From positions 62,001 to 126,000 of the forward strand of contig JBHELB010000067.1 of assembly GCA_041859045.1 (NCBI GenBank): a stretch of 64,000 nucleotides of DNA, given 5' to 3'. The notes under the pieces were generated by a model. That model ran no database searches. It worked only from the letters and a program-made list of their open reading frames with translations, and had not been told where the DNA came from. Numbering within the stretch: position 1 is the first letter of the stretch; the number at the start of each line of letters is the position of its first letter. This stretch comes from JBHELB01 sp041859045 (GTDB lineage Bacteria; Hydrogenedentota; Hydrogenedentia; Hydrogenedentales; SLHB01). Position numbers and translations under genes: made by a program. This document shows positions 51,803 to 60,990 of this stretch, piece by piece.

Positions 51803-52501
51803 ATGGAGAAGCAACGGAAGCAGATGTACGGATTGCTCTTTGACATGGACGGCGTGTTGGCCGACACAGAGGCCATCATCGCCGAAGCGACCATCGAGAT
51901 GTTCCGCGATCTCTACGGCGTCGAATACGCGCCGCATGACTTTCTGCCCTTCGTAGGCACGGGCGCCGTTCGCTATACACAGGGCCCCGCGGACATGAAG
52001 GGCGTCACGATCGACCTTGAGAAAGCCCTCGAAGTGCGTTACGACAATTTCGTGCGCCTGTTGCACTCTGGCCGCGAGCTGCGCTTTCCGGGCGTGGTCG
52101 AATTGATCGACGCCGCGCACGTGTCGGCGGAATGGGACCTGGCCATTGCGACCTCAAGCCCCAAGCCAAAAGCCTTGGAGACCCTCGAAGCCGCGAAGGT
52201 TCCCTTCGAGAAGTTCACCAAGATCATCTCCGGCGACATGGTCACGCACAAAAAGCCTGACCCAGAGATTTACCTAGCCGCCGCAGCAGCGCTGGGCATT
52301 GCGCCCGCGCATTGCGTCGTCATCGAAGACGCCATCGAGGGCATCAAAGCCGCCAAGGCCGCCGGGATGGTCTGCATCGCTGTTACAAACACCTTCCCAG
52401 CGGACCGGTTGACCGAAGCCGACCGCATCGTTGATTCACTGACCGAAGTGTCGCTTGGTTTCTGTCGTGCGATGTTGAACGGGAAAGCGTCTGCATCGTA
52501 G
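51803..52501 (+). CDS. HAD-family phosphatase (beta-phosphoglucomutase-like)
   Basis: A 232-residue haloacid-dehalogenase hydrolase. Motif I is LLFDMDGVLADTEA (nucleophile and acid Asp), motif II is the Ser/Thr in IATSSPKPKALE, motif III is the Lys in HKKPDPEIYL, and motif IV is CVVIEDAIEGIKAA. A helical cap between motifs I and II places it in subfamily I with beta-phosphoglucomutase and phosphoglycolate phosphatase; the substrate is not predictable. GAGGAGA precedes ATG 51803. It converges with the protease gene, 4 bases between stops. Confidence 0.87.
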   Translation: MEKQRKQMYGLLFDMDGVLADTEAIIAEATIEMFRDLYGVEYAPHDFLPFVGTGAVRYTQGPADMKGVTIDLEKALEVRYDNFVRLLHSGRELRFPGVVELIDAAHVSAEWDLAIATSSPKPKALETLEAAKVPFEKFTKIISGDMVTHKKPDPEIYLAAAAALGIAPAHCVVIEDAIEGIKAAKAAGMVCIAVTNTFPADRLTEADRIVDSLTEVSLGFCRAMLNGKASAS

Positions 52502-52505
52502 AGGC

Positions 52506-53594
52506 TTATTTCTGCGTGCGCTGCAGCGCCGACTGCACCATGATGAACTCGCCGACGTTCTCAAGGTTCACGAGTCCTACGAGATGGCCATTTTCCACCA
52601 CCGGAACGCTCCTGCAATCGCATTCCTGAAGCCGCAAGAACACGGAATCCAGCATTTCCTCCGGTCCTACAGTCAAAAACGTGCGTTGCATCGCGTCCGC
52701 AACATGCCCGGCGTGTCCCTCTTGTGCAAGCGCCGTGAGCAGGTCCTGGCGGGTCAGTACGCCCACCACCTGGCCCTCCGCCACCACAGGAAAATCCTGC
52801 TGGAACCCCGCGATCACGTGATCGGCCGCCGTGCGCAGACTGTCTGTCGGCGCAAGCGCTTGGAAATCGGTAATCATCGCCCGCTTGACCCGCACTCCGC
52901 TCAGGGCAGATTTGGCTTGCACGAGCGACGACTCCTCACTAGCGCCCAGCCACACAAACAACGCCACGAACATGATGAGCACGTTGAACGAGAGCAGTCC
53001 GTAAAGAAGAAACAAAAGCGCAAACCCCTGCCCAAAGAAAGACGCGATACGCGTTGCTAAGACATGATCCATGCCAAACGCCAATATCGCGCGCAACACG
53101 CGTCCGCCGTCCATCGGAAACGCAGGTATCATGTTAAATACCGCTAGTACGACGTTTACCTGAAAAAAGAGGGAGGGGCTAGGGAAACCAATATCGAAAA
53201 CATGGCTCCCGACCCGACTCCACACCGCCGGGCCCGCCACTAGGTACGCGCCCAGCGCCAATACGACATTCACTGCCGGGCCCGCCAGCGCCACCACCAG
53301 TTCCTGCTTCGGATCTTCCGGCATTCGCTCCAGCCGCGCGACTCCGCCGATGGGCAGCAAGGTAATGTCACGCGTCGGAATGCCGAAACGGCGCGCCGCG
53401 AGGGCATGACCCAGCTCATGCAGAACGACAATGCCGAATAGCATCGTTACCGTAACGATATTCGCCACCGAATACACAATGGAATCGCCTCGCAGGAGGG
53501 GAGCAATCCCGAACGCTCCAAGCAGGATGAGGAAGGTAAAGTGGAGGTAAACTCCTATCCCGAAGACGGACCCGATTTGCCACGACCACTTCAT
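52506..53594 (-). CDS. Site-2 protease-like zinc metalloprotease with two CBS domains
   Basis: Intramembrane M50 protease, 362 residues. It has the zinc motif HELGH at residues 59-63, the third ligand in PAFPMDGGRVLRA, about six membrane segments to about 225, and a C-terminal CBS pair (about 235-355; FPVVAEGQVVGVLTRQDLL and SVPVVENGHLVGLVNLENV) that usually senses adenine nucleotides. The likely role is cleavage of a membrane-bound regulator; no target gene is adjacent. AAGGAG precedes ATG 53594; a longer frame upstream lacks a ribosome-binding site. Confidence 0.9.
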   Translation of the reverse strand: MKWSWQIGSVFGIGVYLHFTFLILLGAFGIAPLLRGDSIVYSVANIVTVTMLFGIVVLHELGHALAARRFGIPTRDITLLPIGGVARLERMPEDPKQELVVALAGPAVNVVLALGAYLVAGPAVWSRVGSHVFDIGFPSPSLFFQVNVVLAVFNMIPAFPMDGGRVLRAILAFGMDHVLATRIASFFGQGFALLFLLYGLLSFNVLIMFVALFVWLGASEESSLVQAKSALSGVRVKRAMITDFQALAPTDSLRTAADHVIAGFQQDFPVVAEGQVVGVLTRQDLLTALAQEGHAGHVADAMQRTFLTVGPEEMLDSVFLRLQECDCRSVPVVENGHLVGLVNLENVGEFIMVQSALQRTQK

Positions 53595-53668
53595 TACGTT
53601 CACTCCTTGGGTATTCGCATGCGCGTCACCCACTGTAACGCACGAGAACGCCAAACTCTATCCAGGAA

Positions 53669-54589
53669 TCAGCCGAACAGGTCGGCTTGCGCGGGCGCGG
53701 CGGGCAAGTCCAGCGCTGCGCGGAGTGCCTTGGCTTGGAGACGGCCCTGCCCATCGAGCAACGCAGTTGCGCCCATATGGTGGATGGTGGTTGCCGAAGA
53801 ATGCAGGAAGACGGGCTTCCCCTGAGCGAGCGCGCACCGTGCGGTTTGCATGCTGCCGCCGGCTTTCCGGGGTTCGATGACACAGACCAACCGGGACAAT
53901 GCGGCGATGCTGGCGTTGCGCGTCACAGCGGCATGCGTTTGCCAAGGCGCGTTGGGCGGAAACTCGCTGAGCAACGCCGCGCGCCCCTCCCGCAGCGCCG
54001 CATGGACCGCCGAAGCTCCCTTAAACTCCAAGACGCCGTACGGCAACACAAACACCGTTTGTCCGCCGTGCGCCACCGCGGCCTCGTGCGCGGCGGTATC
54101 GACGCCCGGCGCGCCACCGCTGACCACGACGGCGCCCAGTTGGGTGAGTTGCTTGGCGCACGCCGCGGCAAGACGTTGGCCCCCAGCCGTGGGTTCTCGT
54201 GTACCGACTACCGCACCTGAGGTTTGCTCCAGTAGAGCCACATTCCCATGGACAAATACCACTGGTGGCGCTTCTGTGCCGAGGTGGTTACGCAACGCCG
54301 TCGGATACGCCTCATCGCCCGCGAGAAACACGGTTGTTCCCGCGCCTGCGCAACGTTCCAGTAGACGCTGACTTTGTTCAACGCAAGACACTGGGCATTC
54401 TGTGAGTGCCCGCGTGATGTCTTCCCCGTGGATGGGCAACCGTTCGAGCAGGGTGCGGCGCGGCAAAGTGCGGAGCGCGGCCAGCGGTGTTTCGAGACTG
54501 ACACTCGCGGCGATGGCGCGGCGGACCGTCGCTCGGCCCGTTCCCGGAGCCAGCAACAGCGCAAGCGCCACGACCGCGTTGTTTTGCAT
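53669..54589 (-). CDS. dprA: DNA processing protein DprA/Smf
   Basis: Loads RecA on incoming single-stranded DNA during transformation. The 306-residue product has the Rossmann-like core: VVGTREPTAGGQRLAAACAKQL, VVSGGAPGVDTAAHEAAV, TVFVLPYGVLEF, and SRLVCVIEPRKAGGSMQTARCALAQGKPVF. The C-terminal winged-helix domain of many DprA proteins is short or missing (ends LPAAPAQADLFG). ATG 54589 has GGAG upstream. smg and topA lie 2.2 kb away on the other strand, echoing the dprA-smg-topA neighbourhood of proteobacteria. Confidence 0.9.
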   Translation of the reverse strand: MQNNAVVALALLLAPGTGRATVRRAIAASVSLETPLAALRTLPRRTLLERLPIHGEDITRALTECPVSCVEQSQRLLERCAGAGTTVFLAGDEAYPTALRNHLGTEAPPVVFVHGNVALLEQTSGAVVGTREPTAGGQRLAAACAKQLTQLGAVVVSGGAPGVDTAAHEAAVAHGGQTVFVLPYGVLEFKGASAVHAALREGRAALLSEFPPNAPWQTHAAVTRNASIAALSRLVCVIEPRKAGGSMQTARCALAQGKPVFLHSSATTIHHMGATALLDGQGRLQAKALRAALDLPAAPAQADLFG

Positions 54590-54667
54590 CGAGTGTGTCT
54601 CCGGGGGCAGTGTAGGAACTGTTTTGCGCCGATGCAATGTGCACACAAATTGGGGAAGGCAGGGCGA

Positions 54668-55621
54668 CTATTCCCGGGGAGACGACCAGAAAAAACGGGC
54701 AAGCAGTTCGTGTCCGCCTAATAAGGCGGCGGCGGTCGCCAGCGGCACAAGATGGTAGACCCCCCGATACGCGACAAGCCCACCCAACACGGCGCTTTTG
54801 GAGACGGTATCGGGCAAGAGCATGAACAATGCCGTCTCAAACACACCCAAACCTCCCGGAAGCTGGCTGATGATGCCCGCGACGATGGCCAAAACGAACG
54901 CGGACAGAAATTGAGAGAAGGGAAGGCGATCGGAGTGGGGGATTAGGAAATAGAGCACTGCCGCGGCAAGGGACAAGTCGATGCATGCCAAGAGGGTTTG
55001 CTGGGCGCCAATTTTAAACTTCGGCGCGGTGAAACAGAGCCCGCGCAGGCGGATCGGACGTCGAAAGAGAAGACAAGCACCTAGATAAACGGGCGCGACA
55101 GTAAGAGCGAGCCCTCCGGCGATCTGGTTGGCGTGCTGGCCGAGTCTGGCAAGTTGCGGAAGGCCCACCGGGTCAAACAACAGGCAAATTCCCGCCAATG
55201 TGCAAGCCCCTAGGCCAAGGGTGACGCCATTGAAGAGAATGACCAGCGTGGTGTCAAGGCCGCTCAACCCCCACCCCGAGTAGAACCGATAGCGCACGGC
55301 TCCCCCGGAAAGAGTCGAATAGCCCACAGAATTGCTGAACGCAAACCCTACGAATCCGGCAAAGGCCGCGCGCCGAAAGGGCAATTTGATGCCCAGATGA
55401 CGCAAAGCAAGTACGTCGTAGAGTGAGAGAACGAAGTAACTGAGCACCATCAGCGCTCCTGCCAGGAGAAGACGCTTGGATGAAAGCGAGTGAATCTCCT
55501 TCAGGATCGCGGAGGGCGGGTACTCCTTCAGCATCTGGCGCAAGACAAACACCGCCGCGATGAACAAGCCAAGCCCCAGAACTGGCCCGATATACCGCGT
55601 CCATTGACGTCCCGTTTTCAT
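54668..55621 (-). CDS. LPG-synthase-type (UPF0104/YbhN-like) membrane protein
   Basis: A 317-residue protein with about eight helices, matching the transmembrane half of MprF-type lysylphosphatidylglycerol synthases (UPF0104). Seen: GFVGFAFSNSVGYSTLSGGAVRYRFY, ACLLFRRP, and IISQLPGGLGVFETALFML, all typical of the family. There is no aminoacyl-transferase domain, so lipid flipping or another lipid role is more likely than synthesis. Its ATG overlaps the permease stop (ATGA); a far longer upstream frame is rejected. Confidence 0.82.
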   Translation of the reverse strand: MKTGRQWTRYIGPVLGLGLFIAAVFVLRQMLKEYPPSAILKEIHSLSSKRLLLAGALMVLSYFVLSLYDVLALRHLGIKLPFRRAAFAGFVGFAFSNSVGYSTLSGGAVRYRFYSGWGLSGLDTTLVILFNGVTLGLGACTLAGICLLFDPVGLPQLARLGQHANQIAGGLALTVAPVYLGACLLFRRPIRLRGLCFTAPKFKIGAQQTLLACIDLSLAAAVLYFLIPHSDRLPFSQFLSAFVLAIVAGIISQLPGGLGVFETALFMLLPDTVSKSAVLGGLVAYRGVYHLVPLATAAALLGGHELLARFFWSSPRE

Positions 55622-56574
55622 TCGCGCACCAATCCGGCCTTGCGCTTTCGCGAGGTGTCGTAATACACAAGCGCGACGATAATTGCGCCGATGAGAATCT
55701 TCTGCCAATACGCGTTGTAGCCCTTGAGATTGCAGACGTTCACGAGCACATTCATGATCAACGCGCCTGCAAGAGACCCAACGGCGCCGCCCTGGCCCCC
55801 CATCAGACTCGCCCCGCCAATGACGCACGCCGCGATGGCGTTGAGTTCATCCCCTTCGGCTGCCGAAGGATCTCCCACACTAGTGCGGGAGGCCAGGAGC
55901 GTTCCCGCGATACCCGCGAGCAGGCCACTTAGCACATAGGCCGACGTCCGCACCCGGCCCAGCGATACGCCGGACAAGCGCGCCGCCGGGGCGTTTCCAC
56001 CGACGGCGTAGAGCGCGCGACCGAGCCGTGTCTGAGAGAGCAGCACCGTGACGCACAGAGTGATGGTCACGGTAATAACCACAGGGATCCACCACGCGCG
56101 CATCCCGAACAATGTCTGAGTGCCGCCCAGGTACAAGAAAGATTTTGGCAGACCGGGAATCGTGCTGCCGTGGGCCAATAGCAGCGCCGCGCCGCGCGAG
56201 GCCATCATCGTTCCAAGTGTCGCCACGAACGGCGGAATGCCGCCGCGCGTCACCAGAAATCCGTTCAGCAACCCCCAGGCGCACCCCGTCAGCGCCCCCA
56301 TCGCCACCCCCAACGGCATGGGAAGGCCCCAGGCCGTCATGGATAGGCTCGCCACGACGCCGGACATCGCCGCCACGCACGCCACGGACAGATCGATGCC
56401 GCCCGACACGATTACCAGTACCTGCCCCACCGCCATGATCCCAACCACAGTCGTGCGGTAGGTGACCATCTGCAGGTTACTCGGTTTCCGGAAATCAGGC
56501 ACCAGCACCGCGAGCACTAGGCAGAGTACCGCCAGGATGAACAACGGCGAGTTACGCGTCACAAAATGCTTCAT
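55618..56574 (-). CDS. RbsC-like sugar ABC transporter permease (no partner genes)
   Basis: Inner-membrane permease of the ribose/xylose/autoinducer-2 type, 318 residues and about 8-10 helices. Seen: VVGIMAVGQVLVIVSGGIDLSVACVAA, LNGFLVTRGGIPPFVATLGTM, GRALYAVGGNAPAARLSGV and IAACVIGGASLMGGQGGAVGS, all canonical. No ATPase or periplasmic binding protein is adjacent, which is unusual for this family. ATG 56574 has GAGG upstream; an extended frame lacks a ribosome-binding site. Heads a minus-strand run of permease, UPF0104, dprA and protease. Confidence 0.88.
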   Translation of the reverse strand: MKHFVTRNSPLFILAVLCLVLAVLVPDFRKPSNLQMVTYRTTVVGIMAVGQVLVIVSGGIDLSVACVAAMSGVVASLSMTAWGLPMPLGVAMGALTGCAWGLLNGFLVTRGGIPPFVATLGTMMASRGAALLLAHGSTIPGLPKSFLYLGGTQTLFGMRAWWIPVVITVTITLCVTVLLSQTRLGRALYAVGGNAPAARLSGVSLGRVRTSAYVLSGLLAGIAGTLLASRTSVGDPSAAEGDELNAIAACVIGGASLMGGQGGAVGSLAGALIMNVLVNVCNLKGYNAYWQKILIGAIIVALVYYDTSRKRKAGLVRE

Positions 56575-56684
56575 CAGATAGAATCCTCGGACTGCGAACT
56601 CGCGCATTACACACGATGGGGCAGGCGGCATGCAACATAATGGGCATAGGCGACGGTGCAACAGGAGCTTCAAGGTGACCGGAG

Positions 56685-56713
56685 TTGACAGCCCGGGTTC
56701 TGGAACCTACAAT
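56685..56713 (+). promoter_or_regulatory. Strong predicted promoter of smg
   Basis: TTGACA (56685-56690), exactly 17 bases, TACAAT (56708-56713); eleven of twelve consensus positions. The start site would be near 56720, about 38 bases before the smg start codon. Confidence 0.75.
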
Positions 56714-56757
56714 AGAATTAAGAGACGGCCCGGTGCGGCTTGTCTCAGGAGTGACCG

Positions 56758-57216
56758 ATGAAGCCTTCGTTGACAAAAGTCGTGGACGCCATTCTTCGCT
56801 GCATTGAAGAGGGTCCAGAAGCCGTGCATACCGAAAAGGGGATGCGCAGTTGGCTTAAACGGCTTGGATTTAATAAGCGCGAGATCGACGCCGCCATGAA
56901 ACTGGTGGCACCCAGGTTGTCGGAAAACCCGGGCGTCATAGAACATCGCCTCACGACAGTGCGGGTCCTTTCCGCTGAGGAACGCGCAAGGCTGACCCCT
57001 GAGGCCCGGGCGGCGCTTGAACGCCTGGATTTTTACGGCCTTATCGACCCCTACGAGCGCGAGATGTTGCTCGACCGCCTGAGCCAGTACGAGGGCGAAG
57101 TCGGAATGGACGAGCTCGATGGGCTGCTTTCCTGGCTGGTGCTAAGCGTGCGCGACGTGGAATCGCAGCAGACCATCTACGACGTCATAGACGGCTCCAA
57201 CTCCGTTCGCCACTAG
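56758..57216 (+). CDS. smg: Smg/DUF494 family protein
   Basis: A 152-residue protein of the Smg (DUF494) family, function unknown. The matched segment is RVLSAEERARLTPEARAALERL followed by DPYEREMLLDRLSQYEGEVGMDELDGLLSWLVLSV, which parallels the C-terminal half of E. coli Smg. The N-terminal helical part is less similar. In many bacteria smg sits with dprA and topA; here topA follows on the same strand and dprA is 2.2 kb away on the other. The start follows GGAGTGACCG. Confidence 0.85.
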   Translation: MKPSLTKVVDAILRCIEEGPEAVHTEKGMRSWLKRLGFNKREIDAAMKLVAPRLSENPGVIEHRLTTVRVLSAEERARLTPEARAALERLDFYGLIDPYEREMLLDRLSQYEGEVGMDELDGLLSWLVLSVRDVESQQTIYDVIDGSNSVRH

Positions 57217-57474
57217 TATAACTCCTTTCAGATAAACAAATTAAGACGAAGTCTTCAGATTGGATTGAGTTCGCCTTTTTCAAACCAATCCGCGATTGAA
57301 TAGTGCGAATTCTGCGTCAACTACTCCCTTTCATTCTTTTTTCTAGCCAGCCCTATGGACAGCTAGGCCCTGGCTCTGCTATAAGAGGCCTTCTTGGCCG
57401 TCCCCGGTCCGGAGGATATATGCTGCGGAGTGTGGGCAGCCGGGCGGTGGATGAGCACGAGTAGGAGAGCTGGA
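57217..57474 (+). promoter_or_regulatory. smg-topA intergenic region with a predicted topA promoter
   Basis: The first about 140 bases are AT-rich with no clear terminator. TGGACA (57356-57361), an 18-base spacer and TATAAG (57380-57385) form a good predicted promoter; each box matches five of six positions. The topA leader would be about 83 bases. Confidence 0.55.
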
Positions 57475-59922
57475 ATGGCGAAAAAAACCTTGGTAGTGGT
57501 GGAATCACCGGCCAAAGCCAAGACGATTAACAAGTTTCTTGGCCCAAATTATATCGTTCGGGCCAGTTTTGGCCACGTTCGCGACCTTCCCAAGACCGGC
57601 CTGAGCGTCGATATCGAGAACAACTTCGAACCGAAATACATGACGCTTCGGGACGATCGGACGAAAAAAGCCGTAAAAGACATCCGCGATGCCGCCGCCA
57701 AGGTCGATGTCGTTCTTCTGGCTTCCGACCCTGATCGCGAGGGAGAAGCCATTGGTTGGCACGTGGCCGAGATTCTTCGTGGCACCAAGGGCTTCGACAA
57801 GCCCATTGCCCGCGTTGTTTTCAATGAAATCACCAAACGGAGCGTCCAGGAGGCGATCAAGTCTCCGCGTGACCTCGATATGCAGCTTGTCGATGCCCAG
57901 CTGGCCCGGCGCGTTCTCGATCGGCTCGTGGGCTATAAGATGAGCCCGTTCCTGGGCTGGGCGGTACGCCGTGGACTTAGCGCGGGCCGCGTGCAGTCCG
58001 TTGCGGTGCGCATGGTGTGCGAGCGCGAGGAAGAGATCCGGGCGTTTACCCCGATCGAGTACTGGACGCTGGATGCCCAACTGGAAACGCCTCGGGGCGA
58101 CGCGCTGACGGCTCGCCTGTGGCGGGTGCGCGGCCAAGGGGTGCGTCCGGACGACCCCGGGCGGGTGCGGAGTGAGGCCGAAGCAACCGCGTTGGCGGCT
58201 CATCTCAAGGGCGAGACCTTCGAGGTCGGCGGCGTCGAGCGGAAAGAGGTCCAGCGTCGGCCTTTCCCTCCGTTCATTACGAGTACGCTGCAGCAGGAAG
58301 CCTCGCGTAAACTCCGTTTCTCGCCGCGCAAGACCATGAGCCTGGCTCAGCAGCTTTACGAGGGAATTACGCTGGGCGAAGAGGGCAGCACGGGCCTGAT
58401 CACCTACATGCGTACCGACTCGACGCGTGTGGCTCAGGAGGCGATTGCGGAGGTGCGCGACTACATCGGTCGCACGTTCGATGCCCCCATGCTGCCGCAG
58501 AGCCCCAATACCTACCGGAGCAAGAAGGGCGCGCAGGACGCACACGAGGCCATCCGCCCGACCGGTGTCGACCGCACTCCGGACGCGATGCGCGCATATT
58601 TGAGCGAAGACCAACTTAAGCTATACACCCTGGTCTGGCAGCGTTTTGTAGCCAGTCAGATGACGCCGGCGCTGTTCGACCAGACGACTGTCGATATCGC
58701 GGCGGGCGAGTGTGAATTTCGCGCGACGGGAACGATCATGAAGTTCGCGGGGTTCACTGCACTCTATCAGGAGACCCAAGACGAGACCCCGGAGCAGGAC
58801 GAGGATTCGCGCTCGCTGCCCGAAGTGGCCCCGAAGGATGTTTTGGGGCTGAAGGATCTTCGTCCGGAACAGCATTTCACGAAACCGCCCGCGCGCTATA
58901 CCGAGGCCAGTTTGATCCGCGCGCTGGAGGAAAACGGTATCGGGCGTCCGAGCACGTACGCGCCGACGATTAACACGGTTCAGGAACGGGGGTACGTCGC
59001 TTGGGACAAGGGACGTTTGGCCCCGACGGAACTGGGGGAGAAGGTCAACGCGCTTTTGGTAACCCATTTCCCGGATGTCCTTGATATCGGCTTCACCGCG
59101 AGTTTCGAGGCCGACTTGGATCATGTCGAAGAAGGCGCGCGCGAGTGGCACGACCTTGTTCGCTCGTTCTACGAGGGGTTTGCCAAGGATCTCAGCGCCG
59201 CACAGCACAAGATCGTCACCGAAGTGGCCGGACCGGACGCGCGTTGCCCCAAGTGCGGCGGCGAAATGGAGATTCGCGAGGGGTTCTTTGGCGTGTTCCT
59301 GGGGTGTTCTCGGTATCCCGAGTGCGACGGACGCCTGCGCGTATCGCGGAAGAGCGAACCGGAGAAAACCGATATCGTTTGCGATGCCTGCGGCGAAATG
59401 ATGGTAATACGCGACGGGCGTTTTGGCCGGTTCTATGCCTGTTCGACCTACCCCAAGTGCAAGAATACGCGTAATATGGGGAAGGACGGCGCCCCGGCGG
59501 AGGCGCGCGTCAAAGAAGAGCCGCGCAAGACCGACCAGGTCTGCCCGACCTGCGGCGCGTTTCTTCTGATCCGCAAGAGCCGTCTCGGCGAGGAATTCTA
59601 CGGGTGCGAGAAGTACCCGAAGTGCAAGTTCACCAAGCCGATGGAACTCGGTTTGCACTGTCCTAAGCCAGGCTGTGACGGCGAATTGGTAACGCGCCGG
59701 GCGCGCGGCCGTCGTTTCCTGGGGTGCACCAAGTACCCGGAGTGCGATTACACGGCGGTTGGCCAGCCCGACATCAAGACGCCGTGTCCCGCGTGCAAGT
59801 CGCCTTGGACCTTGGTGGTGAAGTCCCGTGGGAAAGACCCCGTACGGCGGTGCCCGGTTCCCGGGTGCGGCCACGAGGCGGTGCTCGAGGACACGGAGCG
59901 CGCAGGCGAGACCGAAGAGTAA
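57475..59922 (+). CDS. topA: DNA topoisomerase I
   Basis: Type IA topoisomerase that relaxes negative supercoils; 815 residues. N-terminal Toprim domain: VVVESPAKAKTINKFLG and ASDPDREGEAIGWH with the metal-binding acidic residues. The catalytic Tyr is in EGSTGLITYMRTDSTR, and ALEENGIGRPSTYAPTI follows. The C-terminus carries five zinc-ribbon units between about 595 and 805, starting CPKCGGEMEI, CDACGEMMVI, CPTCGAFLLI, CPKPGCDGEL and CPACKSPWTL; the fifth is the most divergent. TAGGAG precedes ATG 57475; the longer upstream frame overlaps the predicted promoter. xerC follows after 21 bases. Confidence 0.96.
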   Translation: MAKKTLVVVESPAKAKTINKFLGPNYIVRASFGHVRDLPKTGLSVDIENNFEPKYMTLRDDRTKKAVKDIRDAAAKVDVVLLASDPDREGEAIGWHVAEILRGTKGFDKPIARVVFNEITKRSVQEAIKSPRDLDMQLVDAQLARRVLDRLVGYKMSPFLGWAVRRGLSAGRVQSVAVRMVCEREEEIRAFTPIEYWTLDAQLETPRGDALTARLWRVRGQGVRPDDPGRVRSEAEATALAAHLKGETFEVGGVERKEVQRRPFPPFITSTLQQEASRKLRFSPRKTMSLAQQLYEGITLGEEGSTGLITYMRTDSTRVAQEAIAEVRDYIGRTFDAPMLPQSPNTYRSKKGAQDAHEAIRPTGVDRTPDAMRAYLSEDQLKLYTLVWQRFVASQMTPALFDQTTVDIAAGECEFRATGTIMKFAGFTALYQETQDETPEQDEDSRSLPEVAPKDVLGLKDLRPEQHFTKPPARYTEASLIRALEENGIGRPSTYAPTINTVQERGYVAWDKGRLAPTELGEKVNALLVTHFPDVLDIGFTASFEADLDHVEEGAREWHDLVRSFYEGFAKDLSAAQHKIVTEVAGPDARCPKCGGEMEIREGFFGVFLGCSRYPECDGRLRVSRKSEPEKTDIVCDACGEMMVIRDGRFGRFYACSTYPKCKNTRNMGKDGAPAEARVKEEPRKTDQVCPTCGAFLLIRKSRLGEEFYGCEKYPKCKFTKPMELGLHCPKPGCDGELVTRRARGRRFLGCTKYPECDYTAVGQPDIKTPCPACKSPWTLVVKSRGKDPVRRCPVPGCGHEAVLEDTERAGETEE

Positions 59923-59943
59923 CCGCGAACGGAGCCAGGCGCG

Positions 59944-60879
59944 ATGGAAGCGACAAGCGGACTCGTGCAACAGTTCCTCGATAATCTCGAGGTGGAACGT
60001 GGTCATTCCGCGCATACCTTGCGCGCCTATGCGGGCGACTTGGCGCAGTTCTCCGATTTTCTGGTCAACGGAGCGGAGGCGTTTCTGCGGGAGCCGGGGG
60101 AGCGCCCCGAGCCGCATGAAGGCCGTCTGGCCGCGGCGGGACGTCTGGAAGTGCGCGCATACCTCGCGCATGTGCAGACCTCGGGGTCAAGGGCTCGCAG
60201 CGCCGCGCGGAAACTCGCCGCGCTTCGGGCTTGGTTTACTTTTCTCGTTCGTTTGGGACGCGTAGAGACCAATCCTGCTGAAGAGGTGAGGTCGCCGAAA
60301 CTTGCCCGGGGACTTCCCGACGCGTTGAGCATTCCCGAAGTCACTGCCCTCGTTGAGGCTCCTGATCTTGCCAGCGCAGACGGCATTCGTGACCGCGCTA
60401 TACTCGAGACTCTCTATTCGGCGGGTGTACGCGCGGCGGAGCTCTGTGGGCTACGACTACGCGACGTGGACCTCATCGGCGGCACGCTCTCCGTGCTCGG
60501 CAAACGCCGCAAGGAACGGATTGCTCAACTCGGCTCGTTCGCGGTGGAAGCGCTCGAACGCTATCTTCAGATTCGCGGACAGCTCGGCGCGCCGCGGCAT
60601 GATCGACTTTTCGTGAACCAGCGGGGCGGTCCATTGACCACCCGCAGCGTGCAGCGCATCGTTGGGAAGTACGCGCTACAGGCTATCCCACTACGCCGCG
60701 ACGTGTCTCCGCACATGCTGCGTCATACCTTTGCGACCCATATGCTGGATGCCGGGGCGGACCTGCGCGTTGTGCAGGAATTGTTGGGGCACGAAAGTCT
60801 TTCCAGTACACAGATTTATACCCAGGTTAGTATCGAACGGCTCAAACACGTTTACCGCGAACACCATCCGCACGCCTAG
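59944..60879 (+). CDS. xerC: Tyrosine recombinase XerC
   Basis: Site-specific recombinase for chromosome-dimer resolution; 311 residues. The N-terminal SAM-like DNA-binding domain (about 5-105) includes ERGHSAHTLRAYAGDLAQF. Catalytic residues are seen in LYSAGVRAAELCGL (Arg), the Lys region LGKRRKERIAQLG, SPHMLRHTFATHML (His and Arg), LLGHESLSSTQIYTQV (His and nucleophile Tyr). Linkage to topA is common in bacteria. Sequence alone does not separate XerC from XerD firmly. A short 7-bp palindrome (60900-60915) follows without a U-run. Confidence 0.92.
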   Translation: MEATSGLVQQFLDNLEVERGHSAHTLRAYAGDLAQFSDFLVNGAEAFLREPGERPEPHEGRLAAAGRLEVRAYLAHVQTSGSRARSAARKLAALRAWFTFLVRLGRVETNPAEEVRSPKLARGLPDALSIPEVTALVEAPDLASADGIRDRAILETLYSAGVRAAELCGLRLRDVDLIGGTLSVLGKRRKERIAQLGSFAVEALERYLQIRGQLGAPRHDRLFVNQRGGPLTTRSVQRIVGKYALQAIPLRRDVSPHMLRHTFATHMLDAGADLRVVQELLGHESLSSTQIYTQVSIERLKHVYREHHPHA

Positions 60880-60990
60880 TCTGCAACGGTGCCTGATTTC
60901 GTTGGAAGTCCAACGTCGTGTGCACTAGATTCAGGTGTTCTGATAGATTCCTCAAGATAGTCGTTGACCAAGAATAGGTGAAGCCAAACC

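Noticed and set aside
58621..60171. 516-codon open frame on the minus strand
   Set aside because: It is the antisense of topA and xerC, has no family features, and is an effect of high GC and codon bias.
60900..60915. CGTTGGA-AG-TCCAACG palindrome after xerC
   Set aside because: The loop is only two bases and no U-run follows, so it is not called a terminator.
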